Of a DNA stretch of 16,008 nucleotides, positions 1 through 6,589 are shown piece by piece. The stretch is from Dehalococcoidia bacterium UBA6627. Lineage in GTDB: Bacteria; Chloroflexota; Dehalococcoidia; UBA2979. The stretch is taken from positions 1 through 16,008 of the forward strand of contig DKLZ01000087.1 in NCBI GenBank assembly GCA_002455955.1, given 5' to 3'. Numbering within the stretch: position 1 is the stretch's first letter; every line of letters begins with the position of its first letter. Below the pieces are notes generated by a model. That model ran no database searches. It was given only the letters and a program-made list of their open reading frames with translations, and had not been told where the DNA came from. The position numbers were made by a program, and so were the translations under genes.

Positions 1-104
1 CCTGTTATACACACAACTCTTTTTGTTAAGACATGCAAAAGCTATCGATCATCGAAATATTTTCCAAACGTCTCTAGAATCGATACCAGCGAAAGTTAAA
101 TCCT

Positions 105-650
105 ATGGCAACACAAAAACAGATAACCGAACTACTAACGAAAATGAACGACGAACGTGAGACGTTGTTAACGAGCGTCGCAAGCTTCAGTGAGAACGAC
201 GCAGAATCCAATCCACCTGAAGGTGAAGGAGAGGCTGGTTGGTCAATTAAAGAACAGCTTTCGCACCTCGCTGAAATGGAAGTGTCCTACCGAGCCTGGG
301 TACAGCGAGCACTTGTCGAAGAGAGGCCAGATGTCTCAAAACACACAGCAACAGAACCGATAGCAGTGCCACAGTCTGAGGCACATAGCATCGACCTTCA
401 AAGTCACATTACACAGCTAAGAAGATTGCGCGAGCAAACTCTTGATCTGATCAAAACGATCTCTCCTGATGGTTACGAACGGATTTTATATACCAACGCT
501 TTCGGTGAGCTCACCGTTCTTCAATGTCTTCGCTCGTACTATCGCCACGACCGTATGCACGCAGCACAAATAGAGGGACGCCAGTCTGACTATGTCCCTC
601 GATGGGCAGACGGCCAACAGGAGCCAAAGCGCACTAACCGTCTAAGATAG
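105..650 (+). CDS. DinB/YfiT-like superfamily protein
   Basis: This 181-residue protein has the shape of the DinB/YfiT four-helix-bundle family. These are metal-binding proteins, some of which act as thiol-dependent transferases, but most have no known role. The visible family signature is a three-histidine metal set: His54 in SHLAEME, then His148 and His152 in RHDRMH near the C-terminus. The stretch GWSIKEQLSHLAE is typical of the first helix pair. No signal peptide or membrane segment is seen, so it is probably cytosolic. The start at 105 has only a weak purine-rich upstream sequence. The next gene begins 21 bases after the stop on the same strand, which suggests cotranscription. Family assignment rests on the motifs. 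The substrate is unknown. Confidence 0.8.
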   Translation: MATQKQITELLTKMNDERETLLTSVASFSENDAESNPPEGEGEAGWSIKEQLSHLAEMEVSYRAWVQRALVEERPDVSKHTATEPIAVPQSEAHSIDLQSHITQLRRLREQTLDLIKTISPDGYERILYTNAFGELTVLQCLRSYYRHDRMHAAQIEGRQSDYVPRWADGQQEPKRTNRLR

Positions 651-671
651 TACCGCTTAAGGAGAGACCAA

Positions 672-992
672 ATGTTGATGACAACGGCTGACTCATTTGC
701 CGATCATGAGATCGAGGAAACACTTGGACTGGTATCAACGAACACAGTACGTGCTCGCAACGTAGGACGAGACATTCTTGCTGGATTGAAAAATCTGGTG
801 GGCGGTGAAATCGGTGCATACCAACAGTTACTGAAGGAGTCACGCAGTCAGGCAATGGAACAACTAGAGGAAGAGGCACAGACGTTAGGCGGCAACGCAA
901 TCGTCGCAGTGCGGATGACAAGCTCCAGCATAGCCCAAGGGGCATCGGAGGTGCTCATTTACGGTACTGCTGTCAAATTGCGTATGAAATAG
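672..992 (+). CDS. YbjQ/UPF0145 family protein
   Basis: This 106-residue protein matches the small YbjQ (UPF0145) family in length and in its conserved segments. These include an alternating strand region ending in RDILAGLKNLVGGEIGAY, a helix rich in Glu, the LGGNAIVAVR core (family form LGADAVVGI), and a C-terminal YGTAVKLR matching the usual SGTAVK ending. The family forms pentameric rings and is often labelled a heavy-metal-binding domain, but its physiological role is not settled. A good ribosome-binding site, GGAGAG, lies at 661-666, 5 bases before the ATG. It sits 21 bases downstream of the DinB-like gene, probably in the same operon, and converges on the CtaG gene with only about 33 bases between the stops. 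Confidence 0.85.
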   Translation: MLMTTADSFADHEIEETLGLVSTNTVRARNVGRDILAGLKNLVGGEIGAYQQLLKESRSQAMEQLEEEAQTLGGNAIVAVRMTSSSIAQGASEVLIYGTAVKLRMK

Positions 993-1025
993 GTCTTCTC
1001 TGAGATGGGTCGACGACACGCTCGG

Positions 1026-1862
1026 CTAGACTTGGCCGGACCTTTTCGATTCTGCTGCTGACCAAGAAAAAAACGCGACAGCAAGACGTACCAGTAAGAT
1101 CGGCATCATAGCTACCCACATCAGTAAACCTGCCAGCACCTGATCATCCTTGGCCGAAAAATCTTCAATTGCCCTCGTTGCAAATTCGAAGGTCGTGTAA
1201 ATCGGGAAGTTGGAAAAGACCAAAAATGCCCCCGGGATAGTAGGCAAAATAGTAATGCCGATTATGTAGAGTACCCGCCTGGCGTTGGCAACTGATGGAG
1301 CAGTATATTTTTCGGCTCCTTCTATGGCAGTCCAGAAAATTAACGCAGCACCAAGCCAAACTATGTCCATCAGCATCGAACCAAACTGAAGCGGCTTTAA
1401 GGTGTCAGCAATAAATGGAATGTGAGTGAGCGCAAGTACACCATTGAAGAGGATGAATGCTTGTAATGGTCGTTCGACCAGCCAACGCACCCATTGCAGT
1501 AGCTTTGCATCGAGTATCAGCTCTCGCATCCAAGGTGGACAACCGTGGATCAGAAGTGGAGCGATCACTAGCGAGTAGAGTATGTATTGCAACATATGCG
1601 CCGTCAGGAGATAACCTGCAGCTAGAGCTCCAATAGGCCAATCTGTGACAAGCCACAACATCAAATAGCCGGCGCTAAATGAAGCAACTTGCGCTCTGGA
1701 GCAGATGGGTTCTCCAGGTTTGACTTTCGTGGGGCCAAAAAATCGGACCACGTAAATATACCCAACAAGCAGGGCGACCATAGCCACCCAAATACCAGGG
1801 TAGTACTGAGGTTCCCAGGACCACGGTCCAGTCTGGGCTGAGCACCACCAGCTAACGTTCAC
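1026..1862 (-). CDS. ctaG: Cytochrome c oxidase assembly factor CtaG (caa3-type)
   Basis: This 278-residue integral membrane protein belongs to the caa3_CtaG family, which supports copper-dependent maturation of aa3/caa3 cytochrome c oxidases in the cytoplasmic membrane. Family features seen are DWPIGALAAGYLLTAHMLQY (about residues 73-92, with the conserved DWP and HM residues), followed by PLLIHGCPPW, and about seven hydrophobic segments across the length. This is the membrane-protein type, unrelated to the Cox11 protein also called CtaG. The start is a GTG at 1862, with GAGAG about 4 bases upstream, and it lies 10 bases after the PCu(A)C stop. It is the last gene of a SCO, PCu(A)C, CtaG operon. 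No oxidase subunit genes are present in this window, so their partner complex must lie elsewhere. Confidence 0.88.
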   Translation of the reverse strand: MNVSWWCSAQTGPWSWEPQYYPGIWVAMVALLVGYIYVVRFFGPTKVKPGEPICSRAQVASFSAGYLMLWLVTDWPIGALAAGYLLTAHMLQYILYSLVIAPLLIHGCPPWMRELILDAKLLQWVRWLVERPLQAFILFNGVLALTHIPFIADTLKPLQFGSMLMDIVWLGAALIFWTAIEGAEKYTAPSVANARRVLYIIGITILPTIPGAFLVFSNFPIYTTFEFATRAIEDFSAKDDQVLAGLLMWVAMMPILLVRLAVAFFSWSAAESKRSGQV

Positions 1863-1872
1863 TGTACTCTCA

Positions 1873-2409
1873 TTAATGTAGGTGTAGGTATGTCACTACA
1901 GGCACTTGAATCATTAATGTTCCGGCTCGCTCAAACTCCAATCTCACATCTACCATTTCGTCTACGACCAGATCTTTTTTAAGCCCCATCAGCATTACAT
2001 GAAAACTACCCGGTACTAACTTCCTAATCCCTGACGGGGAAAGAGTAATCCCATCTTCAACAGGCTTCATAAGAGATCTACCGTTTTCGACTACTACAGA
2101 GTGCAGGTGCGCAATACTTGCCACAGGTGAAGTCACCGAAAGGAGCCGATCTCCTTCTCCGTCTCGATCGACAATCGTGAAATAGAGAGCAGCAGTATCA
2201 CTAGCAGGCTGTGGAATAACCGCATCATAAATTGCAAGTTGTGAGGTCTCGATAACCGCAACACTTAACTCCGAAGTCAAAGCCATCGGTTCATGATCAC
2301 TGGAGGCACTATGCCCGTGATCGAAACAAGCTGCGATCAACACTACTAATACTGTCAGACTGAAACGTGACAACCTGCTTCGGAATGCTACCGAACAGGG
2401 CAGAATCAT
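1873..2409 (-). CDS. PCu(A)C-type periplasmic copper chaperone, lipoprotein
   Basis: This 178-residue protein is a PCu(A)C-family copper chaperone, which hands Cu(I) to the CuA site of cytochrome c oxidase or to SCO outside the membrane. The copper-binding set is recognisable: His103 in HLHS, Met114, and the HVM triad at His137-Met139 just before the conserved LMGLKKDL. The Met that usually follows the first His at two positions is Val here. An N-terminal hydrophobic stretch ends in the lipobox IAAC with Cys28, so it is probably membrane anchored. A His-containing segment (residues 31-39) and the terminal YLHLH could add copper ligands. Its ATG overlaps the SCO stop codon in the sequence ATGA (2409-2406), indicating translational coupling. 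Confidence 0.88.
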   Translation of the reverse strand: MILPCSVAFRSRLSRFSLTVLVVLIAACFDHGHSASSDHEPMALTSELSVAVIETSQLAIYDAVIPQPASDTAALYFTIVDRDGEGDRLLSVTSPVASIAHLHSVVVENGRSLMKPVEDGITLSPSGIRKLVPGSFHVMLMGLKKDLVVDEMVDVRLEFERAGTLMIQVPVVTYLHLH

Positions 2410-3107
2410 TCAGGCCACCCTTCTATAACAAGTAGCTCAAGGTCGTGGGCCCATGCTGCCTGTCGAACTCCTGTCGGATAACGAAGATGGGTCAGATCAT
2501 CCTGAGTATAGAGCAAGATCCATCCTGCATGACCGACACTGTAACCACCCTCAAATTCAGCATCAACGAATGCCGGAGGTACATTTGCCGCTTCCTGTGC
2601 AGCGAGCAATTGCTCTTCCGTGCCTGTCAGTCCAATAAAATCTTTGCTAAAAAATTCCAGCCAGTTAAGGACTCGATCCGGGGTATCACGAAGAGCGTCC
2701 ACTCCCACAAATACAACCCGCACACTACGCCTCACCTCACCCGGAGATTGGTCAATCGCTGCAGCTAAATTCGCCAGCTGAACCGGGCACACGTCAGGGC
2801 AATGGGTATAACCAAAATATAGTAATGTGACGAACCCTCTTGTTTCATCACGGAAGTCATAAGGCTGACCTGTCGCAACGTTATTGAGCACAAAGTCAGG
2901 CTTTTCGAATGCTGCAGGAAATGCTGTACCAGATAGTCCGAGTTCAATCACAATCTGCTCGCTTCTTGATTGCGGCACGGCAGTTTCTGAATCAACGTTC
3001 TGGCAAGCCGCGACAAACACGAAGGCGCAAACGAACAGCGAATGGAAAGAGACATGTTTTTTGAATGCCTGAAGGAACAAATGCACGGTGAGCCTTTCAC
3101 CGATCAT
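2406..3107 (-). CDS. SCO1/SenC family copper chaperone
   Basis: This 233-residue SCO1/SenC/PrrC protein has a thioredoxin fold that binds copper and delivers it to, or reduces the thiols of, the CuA centre of cytochrome oxidase. Copper ligands are intact: the CxxxC pair Cys103 and Cys107 in THCPDVCP, and the distal His193 in SVGHAG. The GVDALRDTPDR segment is the usual SCO motif between them. The N-terminus has a hydrophobic run ending in VAAC at Cys35, a lipobox-like site. The N-terminal region before it is long, so the true start might be further in, but no later ATG fits. It is the first gene of the copper operon and overlaps the next gene by four bases. Confidence 0.9.
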   Translation of the reverse strand: MIGERLTVHLFLQAFKKHVSFHSLFVCAFVFVAACQNVDSETAVPQSRSEQIVIELGLSGTAFPAAFEKPDFVLNNVATGQPYDFRDETRGFVTLLYFGYTHCPDVCPVQLANLAAAIDQSPGEVRRSVRVVFVGVDALRDTPDRVLNWLEFFSKDFIGLTGTEEQLLAAQEAANVPPAFVDAEFEGGYSVGHAGWILLYTQDDLTHLRYPTGVRQAAWAHDLELLVIEGWPE

Positions 3108-3447
3108 GATTCAAGTGACGTCCTAAACCGCCGTGACAGTAGCGAGGTGAGTGGCTAGGAACAATTAGCGCATGGCATCCGTTAACATTCACGTTCGTAC
3201 CGAATGCAAGCAGATATAGTCAGATTTCGAAAGCAGTAAAATCGCCCGGTTATCCATTATTGAAAGAAACATAGAAGAACAAAAGCAATGTCGACAGGAG
3301 CAGGATAGTATCCACGGGATTACTATCGCGACGTCGATCGTAAAGCGATGGTGTTAGAGATCGGTACGGGACACCAAGCGTGTCCATCGTCAAGGACTGG
3401 ATAAATCATGATCAGATCAAGGAAAACTCACAGTGAAGGAGCTATGT
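3108..3447. promoter_or_regulatory. Intergenic region between divergent SCO operon and hot-dog gene
   Basis: These 340 bases separate two divergent transcription units, so promoters for both should lie here. I see no convincing coding sequence or RNA gene. Two inverted repeats stand out on the side of the plus-strand gene. One, at 3304-3327, is a near-perfect hairpin with arms GATAGTATCC and GGATTACTATC, one bulged base and a three-base loop. The other, at 3369-3385, pairs GGACAC with GTGTCC around a five-base loop. Neither is followed by a T-run, so they do not look like terminators. I could not assign a promoter with confidence. Confidence 0.4.
3304..3327. repeat. Inverted repeat / hairpin upstream of hot-dog gene
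   Basis: Arms GATAGTATCC and GGATTACTATC pair over ten base pairs with one bulged base and a three-base loop ACG. It lies about 120 bases before the ATG at 3448. It could be a protein-binding site or part of a structured leader. Its length is only modestly above what chance would give in 16 kb. Confidence 0.4.
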
Positions 3448-4302
3448 ATGACGTCTACGTCTAAAAAATATCCGGATCCTACAGTAGGAAAAGTCTTACC
3501 TGAACAAAACTTTACAGTGACCGATGAGTCTCTCGATGACTACTTCGAAGGTCTCAAGTTAGATCGAAGTGCATTCGATAAAGGTGATACACCTCTGCCA
3601 TCGATGACCGCTAACGCGGCTGATAACTACTTTGAGCTTTCGCGATTTGATCAAGACAAAGGGCACCTCTGGATGCGACAAGAATGGCAATTCAACGCGC
3701 CATTACAACGAGAGACCTCATACGTCACCCGTGCCACAATAAAAGACATCTACGAACGTCGAGACCGCACAGTTGTGAATACAGCGGTATCAGTATTGGA
3801 CCAACAGGGCGAAGTCGTAATCACATCTAACCACCATCAGTCATTCTTATTGACGCCACCAGTCAATCAAGTCAAATTCCGTGACCCGACCAAGAAGGAA
3901 GGCGTTCGCAAGTTCGTAGTACCCACAGGAGATCGAATTGAGCCATTCGAGCGCACGATTAGCTTGGAGATGTGCGGAAAATTCTTCCATGGGAATACGA
4001 GCTACCACACTGATCTCAACGCATCGCAGGAACTTGGCTTCCAAGATGTTGTGGTCGGCGGCAGGATGACAATGTCTTACATGGGACATCTGCTCGATAG
4101 TTACTTCGGACCATCTTGGTGGACCAGTGGATACATGGATGTCAAGTTTACGAACCCTACCTGGCCCGAGGACCACATCACTGTCAATGGAATCGCTACA
4201 GGCCCACTAGAGGATGACCCAAGTCGTGAAGGAGTCTTCGGCTGGATCGAAAAAAGTGATGGGACAATTGTATTAATTACAAATGCTTCAATAGCTCGAT
4301 AA
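3448..4302 (+). CDS. MaoC-like / double hot-dog fold protein
   Basis: This protein of about 284 residues appears to have two hot-dog domains, as in FAS1-like or MaoC-like (R)-specific hydratases that act on acyl-CoA thioesters. The C-terminal half carries the family pattern: NTSYHTDLNASQELGFQD, then VVVGGRMTMSYMGHLLDSYF, then VKFTNPTWPEDHITVNG. In canonical (R)-hydratases the active site is an Asp five residues before the His (DxNPxH). Here the corresponding position is Gly (GNTSYH), so hydratase activity is doubtful. I chose the ATG at 3448 because AAGGAG at 3436-3441 lies 6 bases before it; a GTG at 3433 is also open but overlaps that site. A second double hot-dog gene lies at 7962-8867. 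The substrate is unknown. Confidence 0.72.
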   Translation: MTSTSKKYPDPTVGKVLPEQNFTVTDESLDDYFEGLKLDRSAFDKGDTPLPSMTANAADNYFELSRFDQDKGHLWMRQEWQFNAPLQRETSYVTRATIKDIYERRDRTVVNTAVSVLDQQGEVVITSNHHQSFLLTPPVNQVKFRDPTKKEGVRKFVVPTGDRIEPFERTISLEMCGKFFHGNTSYHTDLNASQELGFQDVVVGGRMTMSYMGHLLDSYFGPSWWTSGYMDVKFTNPTWPEDHITVNGIATGPLEDDPSREGVFGWIEKSDGTIVLITNASIAR

Positions 4303-4420
4303 ATTACAAGCGACAAGAATGCTTCTTCTCAGTAATGGCTGCCATTGCGAGGCACATGCATAAAGCGAGACTTGATAGCAACATCTAACTCCCTCGTCAG
4401 CTAATCGATCGGAACTCTTT

Positions 4421-5185
4421 ATGACCAGGCAAGTTGTCCTCCTTCGACACGGTCAAAGTCAGTGGAATCAGGAGAATCGGTTTACCGGATGGATTGATGT
4501 AGATCTCGCTGATGCTGGGCGGGCTGAGGCAGCTGCTGCAGGAAGACAACTTCAAGAATCAGGATTTCAATTTGACGTTGCTTTCACTTCGGTACTTAAA
4601 CGCGCAATCCATACACTCTGGATTGTGCTCGATGAACTCGATCAAGCATGGATCCCTGTCCATCGATCATGGACATTAAACGAACGCCACTATGGTGCGT
4701 TAGCAGGTCTCAATAAGATCGAAACAGCTGCGGAATATGGCGATGAGCAGGTATTTATCTGGAGGCGCAGTTTCGACATCCCACCACCAGCATTAGATGA
4801 AGATGATCAGATGCATCCCAGACATGACCGTCGCTATGCGGAAATCGGAACACAAAACGCAGTCCCTTCAACCGAAGCACTCAAGCAGACACAAGAAAGG
4901 GTACTCCCTTTCTGGCGTGACGAGATCGTCCCCCATATCAGGGCCGGGAAACGTGTGTTAATCGCCGCGCACGGGAACAGTATCCGAGCGCTCATGATGC
5001 ATCTCGATCAGATTTCAGAAGATAAGATCGCTGATCTAAACATCCCAACGGGAATGCCGTTGATCTACGAGTTCGACGAATCGATGAATACTCTGGGACA
5101 TCATTACCTTGGAGGTGACGAAGCTGCAGCTAAGGCAGCAGCCGAAGTAGCTGCACAAGCTAGTGGCAAAACAAACTCACTCTAG
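4421..5185 (+). CDS. gpmA: 2,3-bisphosphoglycerate-dependent phosphoglycerate mutase
   Basis: This 254-residue cytosolic enzyme interconverts 3- and 2-phosphoglycerate in glycolysis and gluconeogenesis. It starts with LLRHGQSQWN, where His10 is the phosphorylated catalytic histidine. It also has RFTGWIDVDL, the NERHYGALAGLNK segment with catalytic Glu88, and AAHGNSIRAL with the second catalytic His184. These, and the length close to the usual 247-250, identify the dPGM (GpmA) type rather than a broader histidine phosphatase. The C-terminal tail (about 234-248) is unusually alanine rich. GGA lies 7 bases before the ATG. Its stop is about 115 bases from the stop of the convergent DAHP synthase gene. 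Confidence 0.95.
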   Translation: MTRQVVLLRHGQSQWNQENRFTGWIDVDLADAGRAEAAAAGRQLQESGFQFDVAFTSVLKRAIHTLWIVLDELDQAWIPVHRSWTLNERHYGALAGLNKIETAAEYGDEQVFIWRRSFDIPPPALDEDDQMHPRHDRRYAEIGTQNAVPSTEALKQTQERVLPFWRDEIVPHIRAGKRVLIAAHGNSIRALMMHLDQISEDKIADLNIPTGMPLIYEFDESMNTLGHHYLGGDEAAAKAAAEVAAQASGKTNSL

Positions 5186-5273
5186 CCCTGAAAACAATCA
5201 AGCGAGTCCTCAAAAACGACCGAAAATCCCTCGGGCAAAGCCAAATTTTGACTCGCCTCTCGGAAATGAACTC

Positions 5274-5290
5274 GACAATACGAAATTGTC
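5274..5290. terminator. Possible hairpin between convergent gpmA and aroG
   Basis: GACAAT and ATTGTC pair around the five-base loop ACGAA, between two converging genes, where a bidirectional terminator would be expected. There is no T-run on either strand directly after it, so a Rho-independent role is weakly supported. Arms this short also occur by chance. Confidence 0.25.
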
Positions 5291-5300
5291 CATGAACCGC

Positions 5301-6368
5301 TTACGAAGTAGTGCCTGCAAGAGCTTCTGCCGCTTCATTGAGTAGCGTTTCCGTCTCAGACCAGTCAATACAAGCGTCCGTAATCGACACACCGTACCGA
5401 AGTTCCGAACCGTTGAGTGCCTGTTTACCGGCAAAGAGATGGCTTTCGAGCATCAGACCAACAATTCCTGAGCTACCGCTGGCACGTTGTTGGATGACAT
5501 CGCGGAACGCAACAGATTGACGAGTATGATCTTTTTCGGAGTTAGCGTGACTACAGTCGACCATGACAAGTGGGTTCGAACCGGATAGCCGCAATTCTTC
5601 CTGAGCCGCAGCGATTGCCTCTTCATCGAAGTTGGTGTTCCCCTGACCTCCGCGCAATACCAGATGGCCATAAGGATTACCGGTGGTGTGCATTACGCAG
5701 CTACGACCATCATGATCGATACCAAGAAATGATTGGGGAGCCCGTGCGGCTACCATAGCGTCGACCGCGACCTGTGAATTGCCGTCTGTGCGGTTCTTAA
5801 AGCCGACAGGCATCGATAACCCGCTCGCCATCTGGCGATGAGTCTGACTCTCAGTTGTACGAGCACCAATAGCTGCCCATGAAATAAGATGCGCTAAATA
5901 TTGCGGTACGATCGGATCGAGGAATTCCGTTCCGGTTGGCAAGCCAATATCGGTGATCTCAAGCAACATTTTAAGCGCACGACGCATTCCAGCATTCATA
6001 TCGAATGTTCCGTCAAGATTCGGGTCGTAGATCAAACCCTTCCAACCGATAGTCGTCCGCGGCTTTTCAAAATAAACACGCATCACCACAAGTATCTGCT
6101 CTCGTACTTGTTCTTCGAGACGCGCTAGTCGTTCAGCATATTCAAGCGCGGCACGCTCATCATGAATCGAGCAGGGGCCAACTACGACCACCAAACGATG
6201 ATCTTCCTTTCGAAGTACCGCCTCGACCTGAGAGCGACCTCGCGACACTGACTCAATATGGTTTTCCGTAGCCGGAAATTCGTCTGACAGCTGTGCGGGA
6301 GAGATCAGTGGATCAGTTCCCGCGATATGAAGATCTGAAGTTTGCTGGGTCACCGAATCTTGGATCAT
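5301..6368 (-). CDS. aroG: 3-deoxy-7-phosphoheptulonate (DAHP) synthase, class I AroG type
   Basis: This enzyme condenses phosphoenolpyruvate with erythrose 4-phosphate to DAHP, the first step of the shikimate pathway to aromatic amino acids. It aligns along its length with the 350-residue AroG/AroF/AroH type. Metal ligands are all present (numbered from the ATG at 6368): Cys66 in VVGPCSIHD, His274 in DCSHANSEKDH, Glu308 in MLESHLFAGKQ and Asp331 in SITDACIDW. KPRTTIGWKG, GFKNRTDG and RGG supply substrate-binding residues. The start is uncertain. The ATG at 6368 has AGGA 12 bases upstream, while a TTG four codons earlier (6380) has GGAG 5 bases upstream. A tiny frame of seven codons (6400-6377) ends across that TTG. 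Two GC-rich hairpin repeats lie 31-93 bases upstream and may regulate the gene. Confidence 0.95.
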   Translation of the reverse strand: MIQDSVTQQTSDLHIAGTDPLISPAQLSDEFPATENHIESVSRGRSQVEAVLRKEDHRLVVVVGPCSIHDERAALEYAERLARLEEQVREQILVVMRVYFEKPRTTIGWKGLIYDPNLDGTFDMNAGMRRALKMLLEITDIGLPTGTEFLDPIVPQYLAHLISWAAIGARTTESQTHRQMASGLSMPVGFKNRTDGNSQVAVDAMVAARAPQSFLGIDHDGRSCVMHTTGNPYGHLVLRGGQGNTNFDEEAIAAAQEELRLSGSNPLVMVDCSHANSEKDHTRQSVAFRDVIQQRASGSSGIVGLMLESHLFAGKQALNGSELRYGVSITDACIDWSETETLLNEAAEALAGTTS

Positions 6369-6410
6369 ATAGTGCTTCAATCCTGCTCCGACACTTGCAT
6401 AGAGTTGTCG

Positions 6411-6461
6411 GGCTTACCCGCATCGCGGCGGGACCTGTGGCTCACCCGCATCGCGGCGGGA
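6411..6461. repeat. Two tandem GC-rich hairpin repeats upstream of aroG
   Basis: Two 23-base units, at 6411-6433 and 6439-6461, are identical except at one position, with a 28-base period. Each contains CCCGCATCGCGGCGGG, which can fold as a five-pair stem with a six-base loop (CCCGC/GCGGG) or as a four-pair stem with a three-base loop. They lie in the 5' region of the minus-strand aroG gene, between a possible promoter and its start, and are far more GC rich than their surroundings. An exact repeat this long is not expected by chance. They may be paired operators or a tandem RNA element. Confidence 0.75.
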
Positions 6462-6488
6462 TTGGGAGAACATCTAGTCTAGCGCTCG

Positions 6489-6519
6489 ATTATGTCGACT
6501 GCACGCTAATTTGGGTCAA
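6489..6519 (-). promoter_or_regulatory. Candidate aroG promoter
   Basis: On the minus strand, TTGACC (6519-6514) and CATAAT (6494-6489) are separated by 19 bases, slightly longer than ideal for a sigma-70-type promoter. Transcription from here would put both hairpin repeats in the aroG leader RNA. This is pattern recognition only. Confidence 0.3.
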
Positions 6520-6542
6520 AAACAGCTAATCTGTCATATAAC
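6511..6542 (+). promoter_or_regulatory. Candidate promoter for the GrdB-like gene
   Basis: TTGGGT (6511-6516) is followed after 18-20 bases by CATATA/TATAAC (6535-6542), about 50 bases before the ATG at 6590. It overlaps the divergent candidate promoter of aroG. Neither hexamer is a strong consensus match. Confidence 0.25.
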
Positions 6543-6589
6543 ACCTTTTGTTACGATTTGCAGAGAGAAAGCGAAAAGGAAAACTCAAC

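Noticed and set aside
1..99. Open plus-strand frame from the left edge to TAA at 97-99
   Set aside because: Only 32 codons, AT-rich and without protein-like character; no family features, so not called as a partial gene.
6377..6400. Seven-codon upstream frame ending across the TTG at the aroG start
   Set aside because: It has no ribosome-binding site and no Phe, Tyr or Trp codons as a classical attenuation leader peptide would; mentioned only in the start discussion.
6411..6500. T-box riboswitch before aroG
   Set aside because: The leader is too short for a stem I, and the conserved T-box sequence is not present.
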